Origin: CAXTTV01 sp964247295
GTDB lineage: Bacteria > Chloroflexota > Ktedonobacteria > Ktedonobacterales > Ktedonobacteraceae
Direction of reading: 5' to 3'
NCBI GenBank assembly: GCA_964247295.1
Contig: CAXTTV010000086.1
Span: 1-19,209, forward strand
DNA length: 19,209 bases
Under the pieces are notes generated by a model. It was not told the origin of the DNA. It did no database searches and saw only the letters and a list, made by a program, of their open reading frames with translations. Shown piece after piece: positions 8,205 through 15,229 of the stretch (positions are counted from its first letter, which is position 1; each line of letters begins with the position of its first letter). Position numbers and translations under genes: made by a program.

Positions 8205-9101
8205 TTAGATAAAGGCCTCTATTCGATCATGGATAGCCTTTGGAGTTAGACCAATCTCATGATCATGTTGTTCAAGCTTCCCATAATTGGTCAATATTTT
8301 ATGAGGTACACCGATTGCCTGCACTCTTATCGGTTTGTGGGCCAGCGCTTTGGCAATCTCAGGCACCAGGACACCTTCATAATAAGGCTCCACAAGAATG
8401 ATCTTGCCACTCTGATCCATTTGCCGCAGTGTCTCCGCATCAAAAGGCGAGATAGTTGTGCAGTATAGCAGTGTAAGATCCAGACCCTCCGTAGCAGTGA
8501 GTACGCGATCCAGGAGTGGACCAACGGCAATCACAGTAGCCTGATTACCACTTCTGATTACCTGTATTTTGCCAAAATCAACAGTGTGCGAAGCTGAATT
8601 CGCGCGTTCACTTAAACGATAATAGGTGGGAGAACCATTAGCGTAAGCCTGTCGGAACAGGCGATCGAACTCCACCGCGCTGCCCGGAACAACAATTTGC
8701 ATTCCCGGCAGACTGCTCAAAATCTGCACATCGCCTGGCCCATGATGGGTCATACCCTCGGTACTATAATCGTATGATGCTCCAATCCCAATAAAGTTAC
8801 CCTGTAAGCCCTGGTAGCAAAAATCCAGTTTAAGCATCTCAAATGGACGCTCGATCAAGAAAGGCGTAATAGAGTGCGTAACAGGGATCAAACCCTCAAG
8901 CGCGAAGCCAGCCCCGATCCCAATCAGCGCCTGCTCCAGAATACCGACATTCACAATCCGTTCAGGATAACGACTTCGCACAGCCTGAAAGCGCTCCTCG
9001 CTGATTCCAGCCAGCAATACGGCCAGGCGCTCATCCTGTTCCACCAGTTCATTCAAGGTTGCGACCATCTGATCACGCATGCCAGTGATTACCGTTGTCA
9101 T
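8205..9101 (-). CDS. Transketolase, C-terminal subunit (pyrimidine-binding and C domains)
   Basis: A 298-residue second half of a split, thiamine-diphosphate-dependent transketolase. It binds the aminopyrimidine of the cofactor and pairs with the N-terminal half encoded just upstream to move two-carbon units between sugar phosphates. The pyrimidine-binding domain (about 5-170) carries the conserved catalytic Glu56 in NVGILEQ, followed by GIGAGFALEGLIPVTH and the loop STEGMTHHGPGD. The transketolase C domain (about 180-298) follows, with TVIAVGP and ILVEPYYEG. It starts at ATG 9101, 19 bases after the stop of the N half, with AAAGG about 13 bases upstream, so the two are surely co-transcribed and made in step. 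A strong terminator follows. A 1-deoxyxylulose-5-phosphate synthase-like or other ketose-forming role is possible; the exact substrates cannot be read from sequence. Confidence 0.92.
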   Translation of the reverse strand: MTTVITGMRDQMVATLNELVEQDERLAVLLAGISEERFQAVRSRYPERIVNVGILEQALIGIGAGFALEGLIPVTHSITPFLIERPFEMLKLDFCYQGLQGNFIGIGASYDYSTEGMTHHGPGDVQILSSLPGMQIVVPGSAVEFDRLFRQAYANGSPTYYRLSERANSASHTVDFGKIQVIRSGNQATVIAVGPLLDRVLTATEGLDLTLLYCTTISPFDAETLRQMDQSGKIILVEPYYEGVLVPEIAKALAHKPIRVQAIGVPHKILTNYGKLEQHDHEIGLTPKAIHDRIEAFI

Positions 9102-9120
9102 TCTGAGGTACCATACCTTT

Positions 9121-9795
9121 CTAAGCCTTCTGAATATCAGCGATAATCGCCCTGGGACGCAGACTATCCTGATCTGTCAAAGCTGTATAAATTTGCTCGT
9201 GATTGCGCCCATCAATCTTTGTTGACGCCCAGCCAAAGGCCGCAAACTTCTCCGCCAGATCTCCTACTTGAATAATACTGCTGTGATTATTAACCACGAT
9301 ACACGTAAGCCCTGTCAGATGCTGATTGGCCGCAACCATCGCCGCCTCCCAGATGCTCCCTTCGTTGCACTCTCCATCTCCCACCAGTACAAACACCCTT
9401 CGATCGCTTCTCTTCGCTTGAAGCGCCAGAGCCATGCCGACCCCAATCGAGAGGCCATGTCCCAGCGAGCCGGTCGAGGCCTCAACACCAGGGACCTTCG
9501 TGTGGTCTGGATGAGCGCCGAGGATACCCTCCCACTGCTCAAAACGCCTCAGTTCCTCAGTGGGAAAGAAACCACGCGACGCCAGAACCGCATAATACGC
9601 GACCGGACCATGACCTTTACTCATCACAAAACGATCCCGCTCCTCACTTCGCGGATCAACGGGGTCATAACGCAAGACGCGATCATAAAGAACCCAGAGC
9701 AGATCTAGAGTCGAGTAAGCACTGGGACTATGCTTCTCATCTCCGGTCACCAGCATAATCAATTGTCGAACAGTATCTAAATCGGTTGTAGACAT
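9121..9795 (-). CDS. Transketolase, N-terminal subunit (TPP-binding domain), compact form
   Basis: First half of the split transketolase, holding the diphosphate/Mg-binding domain. Visible signatures are FVMSKGHG (57-63), TGSLGHGLSIGVG (108-120), and the TPP motif from GDGE at 139-142 to Asn170 (VVNNHSS). It ends at ADIQKA, so at 224 residues it is shorter than usual N subunits (about 270-280) and lacks the customary C-terminal KGKG...WHG segment. I set the start at ATG 9795 because GGAGGAA (9804-9810) sits just upstream of it; an in-frame ATG at 9825 would put that ribosome site inside the gene. The C half follows after 19 bases and the epimerase-like gene precedes it by about 100 bases on the same strand. 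A hairpin lies just before the ribosome site. Confidence 0.91.
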   Translation of the reverse strand: MSTTDLDTVRQLIMLVTGDEKHSPSAYSTLDLLWVLYDRVLRYDPVDPRSEERDRFVMSKGHGPVAYYAVLASRGFFPTEELRRFEQWEGILGAHPDHTKVPGVEASTGSLGHGLSIGVGMALALQAKRSDRRVFVLVGDGECNEGSIWEAAMVAANQHLTGLTCIVVNNHSSIIQVGDLAEKFAAFGWASTKIDGRNHEQIYTALTDQDSLRPRAIIADIQKA

Positions 9796-9811
9796 TGCAA
9801 AAATTCCTCCA

Positions 9812-9846
9812 AAGGTATGATGCAATCAGCATACTGCAAATACCTT
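9812..9846. repeat. Inverted repeat just upstream of the transketolase ribosome site
   Basis: AAGGTAT (9812-9818) pairs with ATACCTT (9840-9846), with ATGC/GCAT nested inside. On the minus-strand transcript this hairpin ends two bases before GGAGGAA, so it could affect translation, protect a processed 5' end, or be a protein-binding site. No poly-U follows. Confidence 0.45.
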
Positions 9847-9896
9847 GAAGAAACACTGCTCAAAAGATCAGGAAAGGCCTGTACATGGGGACAGAT

Positions 9897-10892
9897 CTAA
9901 CTCTTGCTGCTCAAGTGGATGCGTAAGGACCAATAACGTATACCATTGGCAGGAATCGTCGCGAATTGGCTATATTCTTTGATCGCTACCTCAAGAGAGT
10001 CCTGCGCTCCAAAGCAGGGCTCAAGCGCCAGATTATAATAATTCTGTCCCCCAGTTCCACTCCAACCACCATAATTCATCCAGGCTCCAATCTGTGTAAC
10101 TTGATCAGTATCGAAGGTGAAACGCAACTCACCATCTGAGGCAGCGACCGCTGCATACCCCTGGCCAGGAATAAGGGGTTCACTCCAAAGCTTCAGGGCA
10201 AAACCGGCGCGATCAGGGATTTTGGTAAGGCTCCATTCCTGTCCATTAAAGGGAATTTTCATCGGCCAGCTAAACGTATCTGTATTGGAGAGGAGATCGG
10301 CTGGCTCGCTAGACCAGCAGTGCATTTTAGCCCCCTCGGGCAAAATTAACTGCATTCCCGGCTCAATCGCGATAATTGGATGAATGCTCCAGATCGCCGC
10401 TAGGTCAGCATCACTTATATTCTTCGCGCTATACTCTACCAGGAGATCAGGTGATCCCGCAGTTATAGTCACTGACCGCCGAAACTCGTAGTCAAGAGCA
10501 GTTCCTTTGATAGTGGTATGAATAGTACAGCTCTGCCCATCCTCGTGTATTTCCACGCCCCAGGGAGAGGACCAGATCTCACCATGATCTGGCAAAGCAA
10601 TCCCCTTCCAGGGATCTAGGGGATACTGACAGTTGCCGACGGTGGGAAAACACTCGTCCCAGCCGCCAACATCGGCCTTTTGTATGTAAGAAGCTCCATA
10701 AGGCTGACGGCTGTACGGTAATGTGGGACTGGTCCAAAGCCACTCACGCCCATTCCGCAGATCGCGCAAACTACTGATTTTACCGCCCAGCTCTGGCACA
10801 ATCGTTAACGAGATACTACCATTTGTAAACGTGAGAGCTGGAAACCCCTGAACTTCCGTCTTTGTCTGAAAAATTCCTGTTGTCATCATCAC
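9897..10892 (-). CDS. Galactose mutarotase-like (aldose 1-epimerase superfamily) protein
   Basis: A 331-residue protein of the galactose mutarotase-like beta-supersandwich superfamily, predicted to interconvert sugar anomers or act on a related hexose or pentose. The fold signatures are present: an early strand VPELGGKISSL, the probable catalytic His103 in LPDHGEIW, His171 in IWSIHPI, and the probable base Glu291 in LALEPCFG. It has no signal peptide, so it should be cytosolic. The start is the first of three consecutive ATG codons at 10892, preceded by AAAGGA; the second or third ATG would be equally possible. It is first in a same-strand run with the two transketolase halves, suggesting a shared role in sugar use. 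The precise sugar is unknown, and it is not a standard GalM, whose length and flanking genes differ. Confidence 0.82.
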   Translation of the reverse strand: MMMTTGIFQTKTEVQGFPALTFTNGSISLTIVPELGGKISSLRDLRNGREWLWTSPTLPYSRQPYGASYIQKADVGGWDECFPTVGNCQYPLDPWKGIALPDHGEIWSSPWGVEIHEDGQSCTIHTTIKGTALDYEFRRSVTITAGSPDLLVEYSAKNISDADLAAIWSIHPIIAIEPGMQLILPEGAKMHCWSSEPADLLSNTDTFSWPMKIPFNGQEWSLTKIPDRAGFALKLWSEPLIPGQGYAAVAASDGELRFTFDTDQVTQIGAWMNYGGWSGTGGQNYYNLALEPCFGAQDSLEVAIKEYSQFATIPANGIRYWSLRIHLSSKS

Positions 10893-11029
10893 AATTCCTT
10901 TTCGTTGTATGCTTCCGTGCCATCTATCTATGACTCTGTATGTCGTAAGTCATTGTTGTTATCTTCGTCTAACGCTCCAGCGAATAAAGTATGCTATCAA
11001 GCCTCCCTTGCCCTTTGTTTCTTGCTCAA

Positions 11030-11058
11030 AGGATATCAGCCACACCTGAACAAATCAA
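11030..11058 (-). promoter_or_regulatory. Candidate promoter of the epimerase-transketolase operon
   Basis: On the minus strand TTGATT (11053-11058) and TATCCT (11030-11035) are spaced by 17 bases, about 140 bases before the epimerase start. Both boxes deviate from consensus, so support is moderate. Confidence 0.4.
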
Positions 11059-11081
11059 GGGACGAATACATACAGAGAAAA

Positions 11082-11116
11082 GTTACATAATAAGTTACAA
11101 TTCTTCATATGTTACA
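11082..11116 (+). repeat. Three direct repeats of GTTACA
   Basis: GTTACA occurs at 11082-11087, 11094-11099 and 11111-11116, the first two within a near-copy AAGTTACA pair. The spacing is 12 and 17 bases, start to start. Tandem hexamers upstream of a promoter are typical of OmpR-type regulator sites, but the unequal spacing leaves this open. Confidence 0.35.
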
Positions 11117-11305
11117 CAAATAAATAGAACTCTACAGATGGATTTATGGTTGGGAAATCGAAAAATTAGAATAGTAAGTGTATCTTTCTGAGAAGATTTT
11201 ACGTGTCTTCTTTATACGGAATCTATTCCAAGCTTCAAAAGAAAGGCGAGAAGAATTAGCCCCTTTTGTTGTACATTCCGAGTTTAAAAAAGGAGAGATC
11301 ACCAT

Positions 11306-11710
11306 ATGATCTGGACAACCAACCGCATTGTTGCACTGGTACTTGGCGCTGTTTTTCTTCTGGCAGGGATTGCTGGATTTGCCCTCTACGGAGGTGGAAG
11401 CGGCAGTCTGTTAGGCCTTGATGTTGACGCAATTCATAGTACTATTCATCTGGTTACAGGCATCGTTGCCCTGGCAGCAGCATTTACTGGTTGGTCCCGC
11501 TTATTCAACCAGATTTTTGGAATCGTATACCTTCTAGTAGCTATTATTGGCTTTATTCCTGGTCTGAACAACATCAACGGACTGTATATGGGCATGATGC
11601 ATGTGAATGCAGCCGACAACATATTCCATCTAGTAGTCGGCCTTGTGGCCGCTGGTGTTGGTTTCCTTGTCCCTGAGCACCGAAACGTTACACCGCGCTC
11701 AGCCGCGTAA
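11306..11710 (+). CDS. DUF4383 family four-helix membrane protein
   Basis: A 134-residue integral membrane protein with four hydrophobic segments, near 8-28, 43-61, 68-86 and 103-122. It shows an internal two-fold repeat: the segment around IHSTIHLVTGIVAL (about 43-56) matches the one around ADNIFHLVVGLVAA (about 102-115), each with the H-L-V-x-G pattern typical of DUF4383 proteins. The function of the family is unknown. It is found mainly in Actinobacteria, Cyanobacteria and Chloroflexota and often lies beside stress genes. The start is ATG at 11306 with AGGAGAG (11291-11297) eight bases upstream. It is 52 bases upstream of a YsnF-type stress protein on the same strand, so the two probably form an operon. 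A small CAGTTA/TAACTG hairpin lies in the gap between them (11718-11738). Confidence 0.85.
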   Translation: MIWTTNRIVALVLGAVFLLAGIAGFALYGGGSGSLLGLDVDAIHSTIHLVTGIVALAAAFTGWSRLFNQIFGIVYLLVAIIGFIPGLNNINGLYMGMMHVNAADNIFHLVVGLVAAGVGFLVPEHRNVTPRSAA

Positions 11711-11762
11711 CACAGAGCAGTTACTGAATGAATAACTGTGTAAAAAATAAAGGAGAAAACGT

Positions 11763-12659
11763 ATGGCAACCAATCATTCACCGCTTCTTGTGGCAGTCTT
11801 CCCACGAGAGTCAGAGGCGAAAGCTGCCTTAAACTCTTTAAAGGATGCTGGATTCGATGACGATCAGATTGGAATCGCGTACCGCGAACATGGCTTAACC
11901 GCTCCCGAGCTCGCGACTCAACTTATGGATCTCGGCGTTCCTCAGGCCAGAGCCGAGTATTACGAGAACGAGCTGAAGGCTGGACACATTGTCCTTTCTG
12001 TAGTGCCCGAAGGGCGTGAGCAGGAGGCTCTTCAGATCTTCCGCAGTAATGGTGGCTACGATGAGGCTGATATCACCTCAACAACCGGGACGGTTGATAC
12101 CGCTGGAACGGCAAAGCGCTCTATCGAGACTAAAGCCGAGGCTGCTGAGCGACGTACCCTTGAGAGACGGAACATCAAAAAGCGGGAGGCCGCTAACAAT
12201 GCAGCTGTTGCTGGTGCCGGGCGGGAGGCCATTGTCGAGCGTGAGGATGATCGCCGCGCTATGGAGCTGCGCGAAGAGCAGTTGCGTGTGAACAAAGAGA
12301 GGGTTCAAGCCGGCGAGGTTGATCTGCACAAACGCGTTGTCGCTGAACAGCAGACAATCAATGTTCCGGTCGAACGAGAAGAGGTTATCGTCGAACGGCA
12401 CCCGGTTCGCGATGGTGTGGTAGATAATACTCCTATTGGTACTGGCGAGACCATTAGTGTTCCAGTAAGTGAGGAACAGGTGCGGGTCACTAAACAGACG
12501 GTTGTTACTGGTGAGGTGGAAATTGAGAAGCGCAAGGTCCAGGAAACGCAGCGTGTAACTGATACCGTGCGAAAGGAGCAGGCTCGCCTGGAAACAGAGG
12601 GTGACGCGCCAATCCATGATACCGATACCGATCGCTTCCATCCCAAAAACAGACCGTAA
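11763..12659 (+). CDS. General stress protein: YflT-like N domain plus YsnF/AvaK (DUF2382) C domain
   Basis: A 298-residue soluble, highly charged protein. Residues 5-100 match the heat-induced stress protein YflT / general stress protein 17M type (LLVAVFPRESEAKAALNSL, with AGFDDDQIGIAYR and later AGHIVLSVVPEGREQEAL). A basic, coiled-coil-like linker rich in Ala, Arg and Glu follows (about 118-166). Residues 167-277 are a YsnF/AvaK DUF2382 domain made of two similar blocks: EEQLRVNKERVQAGEV...INVPVEREEV and EEQVRVTKQTVVTGEVEIEKR. The molecular role of these domains is not known; members are induced by general stress and, in cyanobacteria, in akinetes. The start is ATG at 11763 with AGGAGA (11751-11756) upstream. 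It is second in an operon with the DUF4383 gene. A strong hairpin follows its stop, shared with the convergent STAND gene. Confidence 0.88.
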   Translation: MATNHSPLLVAVFPRESEAKAALNSLKDAGFDDDQIGIAYREHGLTAPELATQLMDLGVPQARAEYYENELKAGHIVLSVVPEGREQEALQIFRSNGGYDEADITSTTGTVDTAGTAKRSIETKAEAAERRTLERRNIKKREAANNAAVAGAGREAIVEREDDRRAMELREEQLRVNKERVQAGEVDLHKRVVAEQQTINVPVEREEVIVERHPVRDGVVDNTPIGTGETISVPVSEEQVRVTKQTVVTGEVEIEKRKVQETQRVTDTVRKEQARLETEGDAPIHDTDTDRFHPKNRP

Positions 12660-12689
12660 CAATTCCGCACGTGTAAGATAGTTAGTTAC

Positions 12690-12727
12690 GAGCAAACGTC
12701 ACCCGGTTAACGAGGTGGCGTTTGTTC
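12690..12727. terminator. Bidirectional hairpin between convergent genes, no U-tract
   Basis: GAGCAAACGTCACC (12690-12703) pairs with GGTGGCGTTTGTTC (12714-12727), giving 14 bp including two G-T pairs around a 10-base loop. It lies 30 bases after the YsnF-type gene stop and 13 bases after the STAND gene stop on the other strand. Neither side has a T-run, so intrinsic termination is not certain. Confidence 0.6.
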
Positions 12728-12739
12728 GTTGGTCCGTCT

Positions 12740-14962
12740 CTACTCGCTATCCTCCACATACACAGCCAGCGCATCCAACATAAAAGTGCCTTCCCGCAAC
12801 TCTACTCGTAGGTGATGCTCACCTACCTCAAGGGTGGTGGCCGCGAAGATAATAGTCTGGGTGAAGCGGCTCTCTAGATGCGAGAGGTTCACTGTTTGTC
12901 GCAACACCTCGTCAATGAACACCCGGATGGTGCCGGTCGCAAAGGTGGGGTCTGAAAGAATCTCGATTCCAGTACCAGTAAAGGTGTGCTTAAAGCAGGC
13001 TCCTACTACGGTGGTGAAGTGCACATCGTTGTTATAATCATCCCGATCTAATAACCGCCGTTGTTCCCAATTCTGCTCCTTATCCTGGTACTCAATGCGG
13101 GGATCATCATCATTAATAATGACGCGACGCACAATCCGTGAAGGGAAACGGCTCAGACTCTCACGCATCCGCTGATTGAGCCTATCCAGATCGCCCTGCT
13201 GCCCGGTCTTTCGCAACAGACCGACGTAGTCTTTCAAAAGCCAGAGTCCAAATCGCTCCGTTCCTGGCAACCGATCCTGGACAAACATCGCCTGCTTATA
13301 AAACTCTTCACTCCGCTGATAGTGCTCCTGCTTCTGAGCCACCACAGCCAGTCGATGCAGATCGTGAGCCAGGTCCAGATTCTCTTCTGCATAAAGCCCC
13401 TGATCCATAGCCAGAGCCTCCAGATAGAGCTGCTCAGCCGCCTGGAGATGGTTCCTTTCCTCAAGATAGCGCCCGACTCTGCGTAACAATTCACTGTATT
13501 CGGGTCCCGCTAGCTTCTCGGCTCGCAAAAGGTCTACACAGGACTCAGCCTGGAGAAAGTAGCGTTGACAACGTGTCCAGACCTGCTCGGACCAGGTTGC
13601 CTCATCAACAATCTCCAGTGAAGGAAAGGCCAGGGCCGCAGTACCCACAGCTCGCTGGCACCAGATCTGGTGCCCGGTATCGCTCAGTGAGTCTTGAACC
13701 ACTACCTGCACCAGCCGATGAATTGAGAGCGCCCCACTAATGGGATCTGTGCGAACCAATGAGTATCTACGGAGCTCGCTGATCGCCCGATGCAATGTAT
13801 CGGGATCACGAACAGCCTCCGCCAGAGGACCAAGTGCCCCAGCTCCCTCCATCAAAAACTCTTCATAAATTAGATCAGGATGCAAAAAAGCGCATAAACG
13901 TAAAAGATCCGCGGCCGCTGCGTTGGCTTTCCGGATCTTCTCAAAGGAGAGCGACCAGGTAGTGGCGACCGAGGCGGGATACTCCTGGACAAAGGGGTCC
14001 CGCTCCTGCAAAACCCGAGACTGCCGCGTTTCCAATAGACGCAGATAGCGAGAGAGCCCACAGCCGGTCTGTTCAATATAGGCCCCGGCCTGATTTAAGG
14101 CTAGAGGTAAACCACCAAGCAGAGTGGCAATCTGATTCGCCAGATGCAAGGCTATCTCCGACTCGTCGAGAATCTTGGCACGCCGAAATAATAAAAGCCG
14201 GCTCTCCTCCAATTCCATCTCTTTAAGCTCCAAAATACTGGCGAGCATCCCTACAAATTGCATTCGAGTCGTCAGCAGGATCGATTGATTACCCACCTCG
14301 GATACCAGCGAAGAGATAATCTCCAGGTCTTCCACATTGTCCAGAATGAGCAGACAATCCTGATTGTCTCGCAACCAGTGGATCACGGCCTGGCTCTGCC
14401 CTTGAAGATCGTCTACCTCTATTAACCCCAGCCGGGTAGAGATCTCAGCCAGACTATCAGTCAGGGCTTCCTCAGATTGAGCCTGTAACCAGAACACCCC
14501 TCGGTACTGCTCTTGATAACGATACGCGAACTCATTGGCAACCTGGGTTTTCCCAATCCCACCCAGACCAGCCAGAGCCAGGACGCGTGGTGGGACCGAT
14601 ATCTTTTCTAAACGTGTAGCAATCGTTGTTAAAACTTCATCCCGACCAGAAAAAAAAGGATTGCGTGGATATGGTAAATACCAGAAATGTGGCTCTACCC
14701 CCTTTAAGATCCGTTCGGCGGGAGCAAAAGGCTCAAATGAGCCAGGAGCCAACCCAAGCTCTCGTTCATACCCGCGAAGAAGATCGTGCGAAGCCCGAAT
14801 CTTCCCATTCTCTACACCAGAGAGATACCCCTTTGTATATCGGAGACGCTCAGCAAGGGCGGTAAGCGCCAGTTTCCGCTCCTGGCGAGCCAGACGCAGA
14901 CGAGCCCCCAGGCTAATCACACCATCGTCATCAGCAGTAGTCTGTTTATCTTTACGCCCCAT
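12740..14962 (-). CDS. XRE-NB-ARC-TPR STAND ATPase with C-terminal jelly-roll (galactose-binding-like) domain
   Basis: A 740-residue signal-transduction ATPase of the STAND class. An XRE-type helix-turn-helix (16-75) is followed by NB-ARC (about 105-330), with P-loop GLGGIGKT (132-139), Walker B LLILDN (204-209), sensor ILLTTR (228-233) and GLPLAL (284-289). A winged-helix segment (about 340-425) and TPR-like helical repeats (about 490-600) come next. Residues about 616-736 look all-beta: IEYQDKEQNWEQ, then HFTTVVGACFKHTFTGTGIEIL and IRVFIDEV, ending MLDALAVYV. This pattern is that of jelly-roll domains usually attached to secreted glycosidases. Such proteins oligomerise on ligand binding; the HTH suggests DNA as output or autoregulation. 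The start is ATG at 14962 with GAGGAA upstream, and a good promoter and palindrome precede it. The ligand is unknown. A defence role is possible, but no effector domain is seen. Confidence 0.9.
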   Translation of the reverse strand: MGRKDKQTTADDDGVISLGARLRLARQERKLALTALAERLRYTKGYLSGVENGKIRASHDLLRGYERELGLAPGSFEPFAPAERILKGVEPHFWYLPYPRNPFFSGRDEVLTTIATRLEKISVPPRVLALAGLGGIGKTQVANEFAYRYQEQYRGVFWLQAQSEEALTDSLAEISTRLGLIEVDDLQGQSQAVIHWLRDNQDCLLILDNVEDLEIISSLVSEVGNQSILLTTRMQFVGMLASILELKEMELEESRLLLFRRAKILDESEIALHLANQIATLLGGLPLALNQAGAYIEQTGCGLSRYLRLLETRQSRVLQERDPFVQEYPASVATTWSLSFEKIRKANAAAADLLRLCAFLHPDLIYEEFLMEGAGALGPLAEAVRDPDTLHRAISELRRYSLVRTDPISGALSIHRLVQVVVQDSLSDTGHQIWCQRAVGTAALAFPSLEIVDEATWSEQVWTRCQRYFLQAESCVDLLRAEKLAGPEYSELLRRVGRYLEERNHLQAAEQLYLEALAMDQGLYAEENLDLAHDLHRLAVVAQKQEHYQRSEEFYKQAMFVQDRLPGTERFGLWLLKDYVGLLRKTGQQGDLDRLNQRMRESLSRFPSRIVRRVIINDDDPRIEYQDKEQNWEQRRLLDRDDYNNDVHFTTVVGACFKHTFTGTGIEILSDPTFATGTIRVFIDEVLRQTVNLSHLESRFTQTIIFAATTLEVGEHHLRVELREGTFMLDALAVYVEDSE

Positions 14963-15017
14963 AAATTAGTATTCCTCATTGGATTGTTCACGGTATACAA
15001 AATAGCAGGTATTTTAT

Positions 15018-15039
15018 CTATTCTCATACATAAGAATAG
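15018..15039. promoter_or_regulatory. Inverted repeat over the -10 box of the STAND gene, candidate operator
   Basis: CTATTCT (15018-15024) and AGAATAG (15033-15039) form a perfect 7-bp inverted repeat with an 8-base spacer. Its right arm contains the -10 box on the minus strand. XRE regulators often bind such sites to repress their own gene, and the downstream gene begins with an XRE domain. Confidence 0.45.
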
Positions 15040-15061
15040 TTTAGTTAATGCCATATTTCAA
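15033..15061 (-). promoter_or_regulatory. Promoter of the STAND ATPase gene
   Basis: On the minus strand TTGAAA (15056-15061) and TATTCT (15033-15038) are 17 bases apart. The predicted start is near 15026, giving a leader of about 64 bases to the ATG at 14962. An inverted repeat covers the -10 box and a CTAAAC half-site lies in the spacer. Confidence 0.6.
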
Positions 15062-15170
15062 CCCGGATCTGTAACGATTTTGTAAAAAAAGACTAAACAA
15101 AAAACCTTGAAGATCTCTTTTCTAGAAGATAAAATACATAAGGTAAAAAAAGTTTAGCAAAAAACTAAAC
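15039..15170. repeat. Four GTTTAG/CTAAAC repeats upstream of the STAND gene
   Basis: GTTTAG occurs at 15039-15044 and 15152-15157, and its complement CTAAAC at 15093-15098 and 15165-15170. The last two form an inverted repeat with a 7-base A-rich spacer. On the minus strand this pair is followed by seven T (15145-15151) and so also resembles a weak terminator that would shield the STAND promoter. Confidence 0.45.
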
Positions 15171-15229
15171 AATCTTCTGTTATAAACAATCGCTGCTGGC
15201 AATATACCAAGAAAGTATGGGCAAAATCT

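Larger units (their letters stand above)
10893..11305. other. Divergent intergenic region between epimerase-like gene and DUF4383 gene
   Basis: About 410 bases separating a minus-strand operon from a plus-strand one. It holds a candidate promoter for the epimerase operon (11030-11058) and three GTTACA direct repeats (11082-11116). Nearer the plus-strand operon is a short AGAAGA/TCTTCT inverted repeat around 11192-11212. I see no clear sigma-70 promoter for the DUF4383 gene. Short open frames here have no ribosome sites and no protein-like composition. Confidence 0.5.

Noticed and set aside
9268..9708. Plus-strand open frame of 146 codons
   Set aside because: Antisense to the transketolase N half, whose motifs are unmistakable; composition is that of a shadow frame.
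10905..11191. Two short plus-strand frames between the epimerase and DUF4383 genes
   Set aside because: No ribosome sites, no family resemblance, and they cross the proposed epimerase promoter and repeats.
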